Notes under the pieces: generated by a model | Seen by the model: the letters and a program-made list of their open reading frames with translations, nothing else | Told to the model about the DNA's origin: nothing | Databases searched by the model: none | DNA from: JAVXCQ01 sp036659415 | GTDB lineage: Bacteria; Bacillota; Negativicutes; Acidaminococcales; Acidaminococcaceae | DNA: 64,000 nt | Direction of reading: 5' to 3' | Assembly (NCBI GenBank): GCA_036659415.1 | Contig: JAVXCQ010000003.1 | Location: forward strand, 1 to 64,000 | Made by a program: the position numbers and the translations under genes | Shown: piece after piece, positions 15,949 to 24,501 of the stretch | Layout: each line of letters begins with the position of its first letter | How positions within the stretch are numbered: position 1 is the first letter of the stretch

Positions 15949-16717
15949 GCTAGCCAACTCCTTGCAGCAAGGTAAAGCCTGCGTGCCCTTTCTCACCTGC
16001 GGTGACCCTGACCTAGCAACAACTGCCGCTTTAATCAAAAGTCTAAGCCAGGGCGGTGCCGATCTCTTGATTTTAGGACTACCCTTTTCCGACCCTACAG
16101 CGGAAACTCCCAGTATTCAATCTGCCAGTCTGCGCTCGCTAGCAAATGGCACCACCACCGATACCTTTTTTACTTTCCTCCGGCACCTCCGTGCTGAACT
16201 CACAATTCCCCTTGTGGTCATGACTTATGCTAATGTGGTTTTTTCCTATGGCTGTGACCGTTTCCTAGCCACTTGTGCTGAGCTAGGTCTTGCCGGCCTG
16301 CTTTTGCCCGATGTTCCTTGGGAAGAAAAAGCGGAGTTTGCTTCCGTTTGTGCCAAATATGATCTTGTCCTGATTTCTACGCTAGCGCCGGCCTCCGACA
16401 CCCGCATGGCGAAAATTGCTCAAGAGGCCCAAGGGTTTTTGTATTTAGAACCTGCATTAGAGGTTAGTGCTACCGGCGAAGAGCTCCTAGCTCCTTTGGC
16501 AGCGATGCTCAAGGTTATTCGTGCCCAGACCACCATTCCCTGCTTGCTTGGCTGTGGACTTACAACGCCCGCACAAGTGCGTACCCTTAGCTCTGCTACA
16601 GATGGTATTATTGTCGGTAGCGCCCTCGCTCGTCTAATAGAACAACATGGCACTAACTCGCCACAACTAGTTGAGCACTATCTGCAAACCCTTAAACTAG
16701 CTCTAAGCGAAGGTTAA
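15941..16717 (+). CDS. trpA: Tryptophan synthase alpha subunit, altered active site
   Basis: A 258-residue TIM-barrel protein that normally cleaves indole-3-glycerol phosphate and channels indole to TrpB. Fold and family segments are clear (F-L-T-C-G-D-P, L-P-F-S-D-P, the C-terminal G-C-G-L and G-S-A phosphate region). However, the catalytic glutamate of the usual I-E-L-G-x-P-F-S-D-P is isoleucine here (residue 44, codon 16070-16072), and the catalytic aspartate of A-D-G-P is glutamate in A-E-T-P (residue 55, codon 16103-16105). The usual S-R-x-G-V-T-G loop reads E-P-A-L-E-V-S-A-T-G. The reading frame is intact, so it is probably kept as an allosteric partner of TrpB rather than as an IGP lyase. 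Confidence 0.9.
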   Translation: MNKLANSLQQGKACVPFLTCGDPDLATTAALIKSLSQGGADLLILGLPFSDPTAETPSIQSASLRSLANGTTTDTFFTFLRHLRAELTIPLVVMTYANVVFSYGCDRFLATCAELGLAGLLLPDVPWEEKAEFASVCAKYDLVLISTLAPASDTRMAKIAQEAQGFLYLEPALEVSATGEELLAPLAAMLKVIRAQTTIPCLLGCGLTTPAQVRTLSSATDGIIVGSALARLIEQHGTNSPQLVEHYLQTLKLALSEG

Positions 16718-16795
16718 ACTATTTACCACAAGCAGTGTCACGGACGCAATCCCAGGAGCAATCTTTTGCCGAAAATAATACGTTTCAAAACAAAC

Positions 16796-16852
16796 AAAAA
16801 CAGTTGTTGAGTCTTGACCAGTACGGTCCAAACTTCAACAACTGTTTTTTAT
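16796..16852. terminator. Long hairpin terminator after trpA
   Basis: Outer stem of about fourteen bases (AAAACAGTTGTTGA and complement) with a second smaller helix inside, T-rich on the plus side and A-rich on the other. It can serve trpBA and the convergent FAH-family gene. Confidence 0.85.
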
Positions 16853-16854
16853 TT

Positions 16855-16888
16855 CTTATAAGCATGAGCACCTTATAAGCATGGGCAC
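16855..16888. repeat. Tandem 17-bp duplication
   Basis: CTTATAAGCATGAGCAC (16855-16871) is followed immediately by CTTATAAGCATGGGCAC (16872-16888), one mismatch. It lies between the terminator and the FAH-family stop codon and looks like a local slippage duplication. Confidence 0.85.
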
Positions 16889-16893
16889 TTAGT

Positions 16894-17661
16894 TCAAACA
16901 ATTTTTTCACTTTTAACGACATTGCGCAATTGTCCAATACCTTCTATTTCCACAATTACTTCATCGTTAACCTGCATTTCACCATTACCGCAAGGGGTAC
17001 CTGTGAGAATTAAATCCCCAGCATCGAGGGTAATTGTTTGCGAGATATAACTAACAATTTCATAGGGATTATACAGCATTTGACTGGTTCTGGCATCTTG
17101 CTTTAGTTCGCCGTTCAAATAAAGCTTAATACTTAAATCCGTCGGATCCAGTTCCGTTTCCAGCCACGGTCCCAAAGGACAAAAAGTATCAAAGGATTTA
17201 CTGCGTAACCATTGACCTTCCTGTGTCATTAAATCCCTAGCGGTAACATCATTAGCGCAGGTATAGCCCAAAATGTAATTATGCGCTTCTTCCGGCGTAA
17301 CATTTTTGGCCTTTTTCTTAATCACTAAGGCCAGCTCGCTTTCGTATACCAATTTCTTGGTTTGCCGCGGGTAAAGGATTGCTTCCTCCGGTCCGATGAC
17401 GGTATGTGCTGCTTTCGTAAAAAGCACCGGCTCACTAGGAATCGCCATATTAATCTCTTCGGCGTGTGCTCGATAGTTAAGACCAATACAGATAATTTGC
17501 TTCGGCACACACGGGGCCAATAATTTAACGTCGTCCAACTCAAAGACTTCATCCGTCATGCGCCAATAAGTGTCCAAAGAACCGGAAACAGCACGCACGG
17601 TTGTACCTTCAATAATACCAATTCTTGCTTTACCTTTAGCTTTAAAACGTACACATTTCAT
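16894..17661 (-). CDS. Fumarylacetoacetate hydrolase family protein
   Basis: A 255-residue member of the FAH superfamily, whose members hydrolyse or decarboxylate oxo-acids with a divalent metal. The metal-binding pattern is visible as Y-E-S-E-L-A (E-x-E) with a downstream acidic residue in N-D-V-T-A-R-D, along with the I-G-L-N-Y-R-A-H-A-E-E signature. The substrate cannot be named. The ATG at 17661 follows GAGGTG; TTG at 17676 is the only longer alternative. It starts 11 bases after the PHP gene ends, so the two form an operon. Confidence 0.85.
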   Translation of the reverse strand: MKCVRFKAKGKARIGIIEGTTVRAVSGSLDTYWRMTDEVFELDDVKLLAPCVPKQIICIGLNYRAHAEEINMAIPSEPVLFTKAAHTVIGPEEAILYPRQTKKLVYESELALVIKKKAKNVTPEEAHNYILGYTCANDVTARDLMTQEGQWLRSKSFDTFCPLGPWLETELDPTDLSIKLYLNGELKQDARTSQMLYNPYEIVSYISQTITLDAGDLILTGTPCGNGEMQVNDEVIVEIEGIGQLRNVVKSEKIV

Positions 17662-17672
17662 CCCATCACACC

Positions 17673-18449
17673 TCAATCTTCCATCTTGATCATTTTTCGC
17701 TGTTCAAAATAAACAGGTATTAAGTTATTTGTTGCAGCCAAGTGTCGTGCTACATCTAAGCGACGCGCAATATGCTCCGTATAGTGGGCGTCAGAGCCCA
17801 AGGTCACATACCGACCTCCTAGCTGGGCAAAGCGTCGATACAGCACAGTTAACGCCTTGACGGCTTGCGGCAAATCCAGCCGCCGGGTATTTATTTCCAG
17901 AGCTTTATGCTCCTTGCTTAACAGGGTAAAAACTTCGTCCCACAGTTGGGGGAATTCTTCATAATATAGTTCTGTGTCCTCATAGGGCATATAGCGACTA
18001 ATATAATCCAAATGCCCATAGGTATCAAAATTATGATATAAGCGCAAATTGGCTAGCGACGCCTCTAAATACTCGGCTACTGCGGCGGCTTTTGTTTGTC
18101 CCTGATAACAAGACTTTTGGTACAAATCTCGCTTATTCATACAGTGCAAAGAAGCGATAACGCAATCAAAAGGATAGGCTGCCAACATCGCTTCATCTGC
18201 CTGAGCTGTATGTTCCTGCATACCTACCTCAATACCTAGTAGCACGCTTGCACTACGATAAGGAGTAAATTTTCTAAAATAATCCTCTAAATCAAACTCA
18301 AAGGCACTGGGGTTAGTAGGATAGTCGCGATCCCAATGTTCCGTCACAATCATCCCGACCTTAGCCTGGCGAGCAGCCGCCACAGCTTGCACCAAGGTCA
18401 TAGTGGAATCACAGGAATATTCACAATGCATATGCGAATCAAATAACAA
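17673..18449 (-). CDS. PHP-domain phosphoesterase, HisK-like
   Basis: A 258-residue PHP-family metallohydrolase. Metal-binding motifs are H-M-H near the N-terminus (D-S-H-M-H-C-E-Y-S-C-D), T-E-H-W-D near residue 42, a central histidine in S-L-H and the C-terminal G-S-D-A-H-Y. This resembles histidinol-phosphatase-type PHP proteins, but no other his gene is near and many homologues act on other phosphates. The start is TTG at 18449 with GAGGT a few bases upstream. It precedes the FAH-family gene in the same operon. Confidence 0.8.
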   Translation of the reverse strand: MLFDSHMHCEYSCDSTMTLVQAVAAARQAKVGMIVTEHWDRDYPTNPSAFEFDLEDYFRKFTPYRSASVLLGIEVGMQEHTAQADEAMLAAYPFDCVIASLHCMNKRDLYQKSCYQGQTKAAAVAEYLEASLANLRLYHNFDTYGHLDYISRYMPYEDTELYYEEFPQLWDEVFTLLSKEHKALEINTRRLDLPQAVKALTVLYRRFAQLGGRYVTLGSDAHYTEHIARRLDVARHLAATNNLIPVYFEQRKMIKMED

Positions 18450-18537
18450 ATTACCTCATCTCCATTGCTCTCATTACCCCTCATTGAGATATCTCTACTA
18501 TAGCACAAATCAACTTAAGAATGAAGAGAAGCTCTAG

Positions 18538-18574
18538 AAAAAAGGAGCAGTCCGCACTTATGCGCACTGCTCCT
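18538..18574 (-). terminator. Terminator downstream of ychF
   Basis: On the minus strand AAGGAGCAGT pairs with its complement around an inner GCGCA/TGCGG helix, followed by six T (plus-strand A at 18538-18543). Confidence 0.85.
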
Positions 18575-18621
18575 TGGACGGACTACTAATAGGTGCCGCT
18601 CACCACGAACCGCAATCAAAC

Positions 18622-19728
18622 TTACACGTTGAAACGGAATTCTACAATGTCGCCGTCTTTCATCACGTATTCTTTGCCCTCCAAACGCACCAAACCCTTT
18701 TCCTTGGCTGCTACTTTGGAACCGCAAGCGACAATATCGTCATAAGACACTACTTCCGCCCGGATAAAGCCCCGTTCAAAATCTGTATGAATTTTGCCGG
18801 CAGCTTGCGGAGCTAAAGTACCGCGAACAATAGTCCACGCCCGCACTTCAATCTCCCCGGCGGTTAAATATGTCATCAGTCCCAGCAATTTAAAACTGGC
18901 CTTAATCAAACGATTGAGTCCTGCTTCTTCTAGTCCTGCCATTTCCAAAAATTCTTGAGCCTCATTAGCTGGCAATTCGGCAATTTCCGCTTCCATTTTC
19001 GCCGAAATCACAATGACTTCTGCTCCTTCTTCCACGGCATATTGAGTCACTGCTTGCACGAATTTGTTAGCAGAAGCATCGGCGACTTCTTCTTCGCCTA
19101 CGTTAGTCACATACAAAATCGGTTTCATGGTCAATAAGTGCAATTCACCCAAAAACTCTTGCTCTTCTTTGGTGAGCCCCATCCGACGTGCTGGGATTGC
19201 TTCCCCCAACTCAGCTAATACTTTTTCCATCACCGCTTTTTCTAGCGGGACTTTTTTATCTCCGGTTTTAGATAATTTATTCAACCGTTCCAAGCGCTTT
19301 TCTACTGATTCAATGTCCGCTAAACATAACTCGGTATTAATAATTTCAATATCCCGCAAAGGATCAATGGTACCTTCCACATGGGTAATATTACCATCTT
19401 CAAAACAACGAACAACTTGAGCTAAAGCATCGACCTCGCGAATATGGGCAAGAAATTTATTACCCAAGCCCTCCCCCTTGGAAGCACCTTTTACCAAACC
19501 TGCAATGTCGACAAAGCGCATCGCCGCCGGCACAATTTTCTTGGCCTTTACCATCTCACTCAAAACCTGTAGTCGCGGATCCGGCACATCAACTACGCCA
19601 ATATTAGGTTCTATGGTACAAAAGGGGTAATTAGCGGCTTCCGCCCCGGCTTTGGTAATTGCATTAAACAAGGTGCTTTTACCCACATTAGGCAAACCTA
19701 CAATCCCTACTTCTAAATTAGTACTCAC
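18622..19728 (-). CDS. ychF: Redox-regulated ATPase YchF
   Basis: A 368-residue Obg-family P-loop protein that binds ribosomes and, unusually, prefers ATP. Visible motifs are G-L-P-N-V-G-K-S-T (residues 8-16), D-I-A-G-L-V-K-G-A-S-K-G-E-G-L-G and N-V-G-E in place of the GTP-specific N-K-x-D, followed by a C-terminal TGS domain ending in F-R-F-N-V. The GTG at 19728 follows GAGGAG at nine bases; a longer reading to 19776 adds an unrelated N-terminus. Confidence 0.95.
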   Translation of the reverse strand: MSTNLEVGIVGLPNVGKSTLFNAITKAGAEAANYPFCTIEPNIGVVDVPDPRLQVLSEMVKAKKIVPAAMRFVDIAGLVKGASKGEGLGNKFLAHIREVDALAQVVRCFEDGNITHVEGTIDPLRDIEIINTELCLADIESVEKRLERLNKLSKTGDKKVPLEKAVMEKVLAELGEAIPARRMGLTKEEQEFLGELHLLTMKPILYVTNVGEEEVADASANKFVQAVTQYAVEEGAEVIVISAKMEAEIAELPANEAQEFLEMAGLEEAGLNRLIKASFKLLGLMTYLTAGEIEVRAWTIVRGTLAPQAAGKIHTDFERGFIRAEVVSYDDIVACGSKVAAKEKGLVRLEGKEYVMKDGDIVEFRFNV

Positions 19729-19831
19729 AAACAATCGCTCCTCATCAATGAACGCACAGCTCTGTCCGCTCTTCAAAATATTAATCTAATGCTTTATTTT
19801 ACCCTAAACTTGCCTTTTTCGCAATCTTTAC

Positions 19832-19847
19832 CATTGCCCGGGAAATA
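19832..19847. promoter_or_regulatory. Possible Noc-binding site
   Basis: CATTGCCCGGGAAATA matches the B. subtilis Noc-box TATTTCCCGGGAAATA at 14 of 16 positions. It lies in the gap upstream of ychF. A noc gene is at 31.4 kb and a second similar site is at 32811. Confidence 0.4.
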
Positions 19848-19894
19848 TTTTCCTGCCCTTTACTAAGTTGGTTTACATTCCTCCGGACATAAGA

Positions 19895-19925
19895 AAAGAC
19901 CAAAAGCAAAATGCCTTTGGTCTTT
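19895..19925. terminator. Hairpin terminator after the DUF951 gene
   Basis: Stem AAAGACCAAAAGC with GCCTTTGGTCTTT (one A-C mismatch), flanked by A and T runs; on the minus strand it follows the DUF951 gene. Confidence 0.75.
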
Positions 19926-19956
19926 GTCAACCAGCTTCGGTCATAACGCTAGCAAA

Positions 19957-20169
19957 TTAGGCTTCAGACAAGTCCGTAGTAGCTGTCTCCAGTACACATT
20001 TGACGCCTTTTTCAAACTTCGGTCGGGGTAGCATAACAAACCTACCGCAACCCCGGCATTTAAGACCAAAATCAATTCCTGTACGCGTAATATCCCATTC
20101 ATAAGAACCGCAGGGGTGCGCCTTTTTCATTCGCACAATGTCGCCCACATTGTATTTTACATTAGACAT
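19957..20169 (-). CDS. DUF951 family protein
   Basis: A 70-residue protein with a compact beta-rich fold and three conserved cysteines (H-P-C-G-S, then C-R-G-C-G-R), suggesting a small metal-binding or zinc-ribbon-like domain. The family is widespread next to ychF or ParB-type genes in Firmicutes; its function is not established. It starts nine bases after the CBS-ACT gene and probably belongs to the tail of the liv operon. Confidence 0.85.
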   Translation of the reverse strand: MSNVKYNVGDIVRMKKAHPCGSYEWDITRTGIDFGLKCRGCGRFVMLPRPKFEKGVKCVLETATTDLSEA

Positions 20170-20178
20170 AATATTTAC

Positions 20179-20838
20179 TCATTTTTCAATACCGTTAACG
20201 GTACTGATGTCTGTAATCATAAACCCGGCTTCCCTGATTTCTTCAATCACATCTAGCCCATGTGTCAAATCGGCACGAATAATAATCTCGGCACTATCCG
20301 GTCCGTTTGTTCTGGTTACCACTGTGAAAATATTAATTTTTCTTTCTTTAAAAATGCCGGCGATATCAGCAATAACCCCTATTTTATCAGCAGTATCAAT
20401 GGTGATTTTGGTACAGGTTTTAGCCATGCCCATAATGTCGACAAAGGCTTTGAAAATATCACTGTCCGTAATAATACCACATAAACGATTGTCTGCGTCG
20501 ACAACCGGCAACGCCCCTATTTTATTTTTGTACAACTGAAAAGCTGCATCTTCAATGGCATCGGTATCCCGCACGGAGATTACGTTTTTAGTCATAATAT
20601 CTCTGACTTTGAGTTTGCTCAACAAATAGCTGGCCTCATACTTGGACAAAGTGCTGGCGTCTGAGGGTTCACTACGCCCCACGTCACCATCTGTTATAAT
20701 ACCGCGTATTCTTTTAATATCATCCACTACCGGCAATCTGCGCTTATTGGTATTGCGGATCATCTCGCGAGCTTCTAAAATGCTTTTGTCCTCCGTGATT
20801 GTTACAACCTCCGAAGTCATTAACTCTTTTACTAGCAT
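20179..20838 (-). CDS. CBS-ACT domain regulatory protein, AcuB-like
   Basis: A 219-residue protein with two CBS domains (residues 1-60 and 75-135; L-P-V-V-D...G-I-I-T-D-x-D repeated twice) and a C-terminal ACT domain (about residues 145-215). CBS pairs usually bind adenine nucleotides, ACT domains amino acids. Its place directly behind livF suggests that it senses branched-chain amino acids, but that is inference. The ATG at 20838 follows AAGGAGG; the longer GTG start at 20847 overlaps that site. Confidence 0.85.
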   Translation of the reverse strand: MLVKELMTSEVVTITEDKSILEAREMIRNTNKRRLPVVDDIKRIRGIITDGDVGRSEPSDASTLSKYEASYLLSKLKVRDIMTKNVISVRDTDAIEDAAFQLYKNKIGALPVVDADNRLCGIITDSDIFKAFVDIMGMAKTCTKITIDTADKIGVIADIAGIFKERKINIFTVVTRTNGPDSAEIIIRADLTHGLDVIEEIREAGFMITDISTVNGIEK

Positions 20839-20861
20839 CAAAATCACCCTCCTTGTGCGGT

Positions 20862-21566
20862 TTAACCGCCTAAATATGCCTTGCGGACAGCTTCACTGCT
20901 TGCCAGTTCTTCGGCTGTACCTGCCAACGCAATGCGCCCCGTTTCCAAAACATAGGCCTTATCAGCAATGGAAAGAGCCATATTAGCATTTTGTTCTACA
21001 AGTAAAATCGTGGTGCCGCTGGCGTTAATTTCCTGAATAATGTGGAAAATTTCTTTCACCAACAACGGTGCTAATCCCATCGAGGGTTCATCAAGGAGCA
21101 ATAAACGTGGGCGACTCATCAATGCCCTACCCATGGCTAACATCTGTTGCTCACCACCGGACAGCGTCCCTGATAACTGCTCTTTGCGTTCCAACAAGCG
21201 GGGGAATTTTTTGAAAACATCTTCCAAGTCATGCGCCACTTCATCTTTGTTTTGACGCAGATAAGCACCCAGTTCCAAATTCTCCATTACCGACATATTA
21301 GCAAACACATGACGTCCCTCCGGCACCTGACACAAACCCATGCCCACGATTTTATGAGCAGCCACACCGGCGATATCTTTATCTTCAAATAATATTGTAC
21401 CACTTTTAGGTTTCATAAGCCCAGAAATTGTGCGCAAAGTTGTAGATTTACCGGCGCCATTAGAACCGACAAGCGTAACAATTTCACCTTTAGGTACTTC
21501 AATACTCACATCTTTGATGGCATGGATGGCACCATAGTACACTTCAATATGTTCAACTCTCAGCAT
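20862..21566 (-). CDS. livF: Branched-chain amino acid ABC transporter ATPase LivF
   Basis: A 234-residue ABC ATPase: Walker A G-S-N-G-A-G-K-S-T at residues 34-42, signature L-S-G-G-E-Q-Q near residue 135, Walker B L-L-L-L-D-E-P-S. It pairs with LivG on the cytoplasmic side of the LivHM permease. Its start overlaps the livG stop by one base. Confidence 0.95.
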   Translation of the reverse strand: MLRVEHIEVYYGAIHAIKDVSIEVPKGEIVTLVGSNGAGKSTTLRTISGLMKPKSGTILFEDKDIAGVAAHKIVGMGLCQVPEGRHVFANMSVMENLELGAYLRQNKDEVAHDLEDVFKKFPRLLERKEQLSGTLSGGEQQMLAMGRALMSRPRLLLLDEPSMGLAPLLVKEIFHIIQEINASGTTILLVEQNANMALSIADKAYVLETGRIALAGTAEELASSEAVRKAYLGG

Positions 21567-22336
21567 TAGGATACCTCCTCGCCTAAGTAGGCTTCAATCA
21601 CCCGTTTATTGGACTTAATTTCGTCCGGCTTCCCGTTAGCAATGCAGAACCCATATTCCAAAACGTAAATTCTTTCACAAACGCCCATAACTAGACCCAT
21701 ATCATGTTCAATGAGTAAAATACTCAGCTTAAACTCGTCACGAATCCAGCGAATCATCGTCATTAATTCTTTGGTTTCCTGGGGATTCATGCCAGCTGCC
21801 GGTTCATCTAATAACAAAAGCTGGGGTTTAGTCGCCATTGCCCGGGCAATTTCCAGTCGCCTTTGTTCTCCATAGGGCAAGTTTTTAGCTTGTTCATTGG
21901 CTTTATCTTCTAATTTGAAGATTTTGAGCAAAGCCAGTGCTTTAGCTGTAATCTCCTCTTCTTCTCGGAAGTAACGGCCAAAGCGCAAAACCGCTTCCGC
22001 TAACGAATACTGCACGTGCATATTATAAGCAATTTTAACGTTATCAATGACCGACAACTCCGAAAACAAGCGAATATTTTGGAAAGTACGTGCCATGCCC
22101 AAGCCGGTTACTTGGTAAGGTTTTTTTCCGTTAACTAGTTTACCGTCAAAGAAAATTTCCCCTTCGCTGGGAGCATAAACACCTGTCAGCATATTAAAAG
22201 CGGTAGTTTTACCAGCGCCATTCGGGCCAATCAAGCCAATTAATTCTCCTTGCTTGATTTCCATCGTGAAATTGGAAACGGCTCGCAGTCCGCCAAAAAT
22301 CATGGAAATATCATTAACTTTAAGCAGTTCTGCCAT
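21566..22336 (-). CDS. livG: Branched-chain amino acid ABC transporter ATPase LivG
   Basis: A 256-residue ABC ATPase with Walker A G-P-N-G-A-G-K-T-T (residues 36-44), the LivG-type signature L-P-Y-G-E-Q-R-R-L-E-I-A-R-A and Walker B L-L-L-L-D-E-P-A-A-G-M-N. It starts 17 bases inside livM. Confidence 0.95.
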   Translation of the reverse strand: MAELLKVNDISMIFGGLRAVSNFTMEIKQGELIGLIGPNGAGKTTAFNMLTGVYAPSEGEIFFDGKLVNGKKPYQVTGLGMARTFQNIRLFSELSVIDNVKIAYNMHVQYSLAEAVLRFGRYFREEEEITAKALALLKIFKLEDKANEQAKNLPYGEQRRLEIARAMATKPQLLLLDEPAAGMNPQETKELMTMIRWIRDEFKLSILLIEHDMGLVMGVCERIYVLEYGFCIANGKPDEIKSNKRVIEAYLGEEVS

Positions 22337-23279
22337 CTTTGCCGCCTCCCAACTTAAACATTTTTAAACTCAGTTCCTTGTTACCAAATAAGCCTTGGGG
22401 ACGATTAAGCATCAAAACAATTAAAGTTACAGAATAAATAATCATGCGCCATTCCGGATATTCGGCTAACAAGGCCGAAATAAAAGTCAATAACACGGCA
22501 CCTGTAATAGCACCACTCATACTCCCCAAACCACCTAAAACCACCATGGTCAAAATATCAAAAGACCGCATAAAGGTAAAGGACGCCGGATGGGCAATAT
22601 AAAAATAGTGAGAGAACAAAACGCCGGCCGTTCCGGCAAAGGCGGCACCAATCGTAAAAGCCATAACTTTATATTTTGTCGTATCAATCCCCATAGTTTC
22701 TGCCGCAATTTCATTTTCGCGAATAGCCAAACAGCTACGACCAGGAGCCGAATTAATAAAGTTTTTAATAAAAAAGATGACGAAAATTCCCGTCCAAAAA
22801 ACCCAGGCAAACGTGGTTTCACGTGGAATACCCATTAAGCCGGAGGCTCCGCCCACATATTCAATATTAAGAATACAGATTCGGATAATTTCGCCCAAGC
22901 CCAAGGTAGCGATGGCCAAATAATCTCCGTTTAGCCGCAAAGTCGGTAGCCCAATCAAAAAGCCCAGCGCTCCTGCACAAAGCGTACCTACCACTATGGC
23001 CAGCTCAAAAGGTAGCCCCAGCTTAACCGTGACAATGGCACCGGTATAGGCACCCACAGCTAAAAACCCAGCATGACCGATAGAAAATTGTCCTGTGTAA
23101 CCATTAATCAAATTAAGACTGACTGATAAAATAATATTGATCCCAATTAATACTATATTAAGCTCCCAAAAAGGACCGATAAAATCGAAATAAATCGCTG
23201 CCTGCAATGCTGCAAATAATACAAAACAGCCGCCAAGGGACATGATGTCTTGTTGTTTAATCTTATTCATCATCGTCAC
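22320..23279 (-). CDS. livM: Branched-chain amino acid permease LivM
   Basis: A 319-residue inner-membrane permease with about nine to ten helices. The segments L-I-N-G-Y-T-G-Q-F-S-I-G-H-A-G-F and Y-L-A-I-A-T-L-G-L-G-E-I-I-R are typical of LivM; the cytoplasmic E-N-E-I-A-A-E-T-M-G-I loop couples to the ATPases. It abuts livH. Confidence 0.95.
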   Translation of the reverse strand: MTMMNKIKQQDIMSLGGCFVLFAALQAAIYFDFIGPFWELNIVLIGINIILSVSLNLINGYTGQFSIGHAGFLAVGAYTGAIVTVKLGLPFELAIVVGTLCAGALGFLIGLPTLRLNGDYLAIATLGLGEIIRICILNIEYVGGASGLMGIPRETTFAWVFWTGIFVIFFIKNFINSAPGRSCLAIRENEIAAETMGIDTTKYKVMAFTIGAAFAGTAGVLFSHYFYIAHPASFTFMRSFDILTMVVLGGLGSMSGAITGAVLLTFISALLAEYPEWRMIIYSVTLIVLMLNRPQGLFGNKELSLKMFKLGGGKDGRTA

Positions 23280-24176
23280 CTACACTTTCTCTTTAATGTT
23301 TTTGCCTAAGATCCCTGCCGGTCTGTAGAGCAAAATCAAAATCAGAATACCAAAGGCTGCTGCATCACGAAAAGTTGAAGAAAAGAAGCCACTAACCATA
23401 GCTTCCACTACACCCATAATCAGGCCACCCAGCATTGCACCGGGAATAATCCCAATACCGCCCAATACTGCCGCCACAAACGCTTTAATACCCGGCATCA
23501 TGCCCATGAGTGGATCAATGGAATTATAATAAATACCCACGAGTACCCCCGCTGCCGCTGCCAATGCCGAACCCAAAGCAAAAGTCATGGAAATAACTCG
23601 GTCAATATTAATGCCCATTAAACGAGCCGCATCAGCATCAAAAGATACTGCCCGCATGGCCTTACCAATTTTAGTATGCTGCACAATATACGTTAAGCCC
23701 GCCATCAACACCAACGCACTCACCAAAATAACAATCTGTTGGCTGTTAACAACCAAGCCGTAAAAATGATAAACACTAGCTTCGAAAACAACCGGGAACG
23801 TTCGTGGTTGCGGGGTAGCAATCAAAATCATGCCATATTCCAGAAAAAATGAAACCCCAATCGCCGTAATTAAAATAGCAATCCGCGGCGCATTACGCAT
23901 TGGTCGGTAGGCAACACGTTCAATAATAATACCAACCAAAGCTGCCCCCGCCATAGAAAAAGCTAATGCCGGCAAAAAAGAAAGGCCCAGCATCGTAGTG
24001 GCCACAAAGCCCAAGTAAGCCCCGACCATATAAATATCACCATGAGCAAAATTAATTAATTTGATAATGCCGTAAATCATCGTATAGCCCAAAGCAATTA
24101 ATGAATAAATACTCCCCAGCGAGATCCCATTAATCAATTGCTGGATAAACTGTTGCGTAAATGACCCCATGTCCAT
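23280..24176 (-). CDS. livH: Branched-chain amino acid permease LivH
   Basis: A 298-residue permease with about eight helices and the family signature N-G-I-S-L-G-S-I-Y-S-L-I-A-L-G-Y-T-M-I-Y-G, I-N-F-A-H-G-D-I-Y-M. The ATG at 24176 follows GGAGG; reading from 24230 adds 18 unsupported residues. It is the first gene after the terminator that separates the binding protein from the rest. Confidence 0.95.
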   Translation of the reverse strand: MDMGSFTQQFIQQLINGISLGSIYSLIALGYTMIYGIIKLINFAHGDIYMVGAYLGFVATTMLGLSFLPALAFSMAGAALVGIIIERVAYRPMRNAPRIAILITAIGVSFFLEYGMILIATPQPRTFPVVFEASVYHFYGLVVNSQQIVILVSALVLMAGLTYIVQHTKIGKAMRAVSFDADAARLMGINIDRVISMTFALGSALAAAAGVLVGIYYNSIDPLMGMMPGIKAFVAAVLGGIGIIPGAMLGGLIMGVVEAMVSGFFSSTFRDAAAFGILILILLYRPAGILGKNIKEKV

Positions 24177-24386
24177 AATATGTCCTCCTGCCCAAGAATG
24201 ATTATAGTGGGCCGCTAATTCGCGACCCACTGCCAGCTTGCACTAATGGCCTTAGTAGCTTCAATTTCTTCGTTAGCGGCCACTAAGGACCACTCTTGCC
24301 CGTCTACACTGTTCTTGGCGCTTTAGCTCTCTGCGCCCCCTGTGACGCCGATTAGACCGGTTGCCACCTTACACCTGTTGTAAAGA

Positions 24387-24427
24387 TAAAAAGAGCGTCG
24401 AATTGAAGTAACCCTCAACCCGACGCT
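24387..24427 (-). terminator. Terminator between livK and livH
   Basis: On the minus strand a hairpin AGCGTCGGGTTGA with its imperfect complement, loop GGGTTAC, followed by CTTTTT. Partial termination here would keep the binding protein in excess over the membrane complex. The remaining 24177-24386 holds no ORF or RNA I recognise. Confidence 0.8.
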
Positions 24428-24501
24428 GGATTGAATAATATCCGTCACTACCAGGCAGTAACTACGTGAGTAGCTTTTGCCCCAGTCGCGACACTGCAAC
24501 T

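Noticed and set aside
16855..16888. Start of a CRISPR array
   Set aside because: Only two adjacent 17-base copies without spacers; a local tandem duplication.
22810..22830. Third parS site in livM
   Set aside because: GTTTCACGTGGAA shares the core only; the right half deviates from the palindrome.
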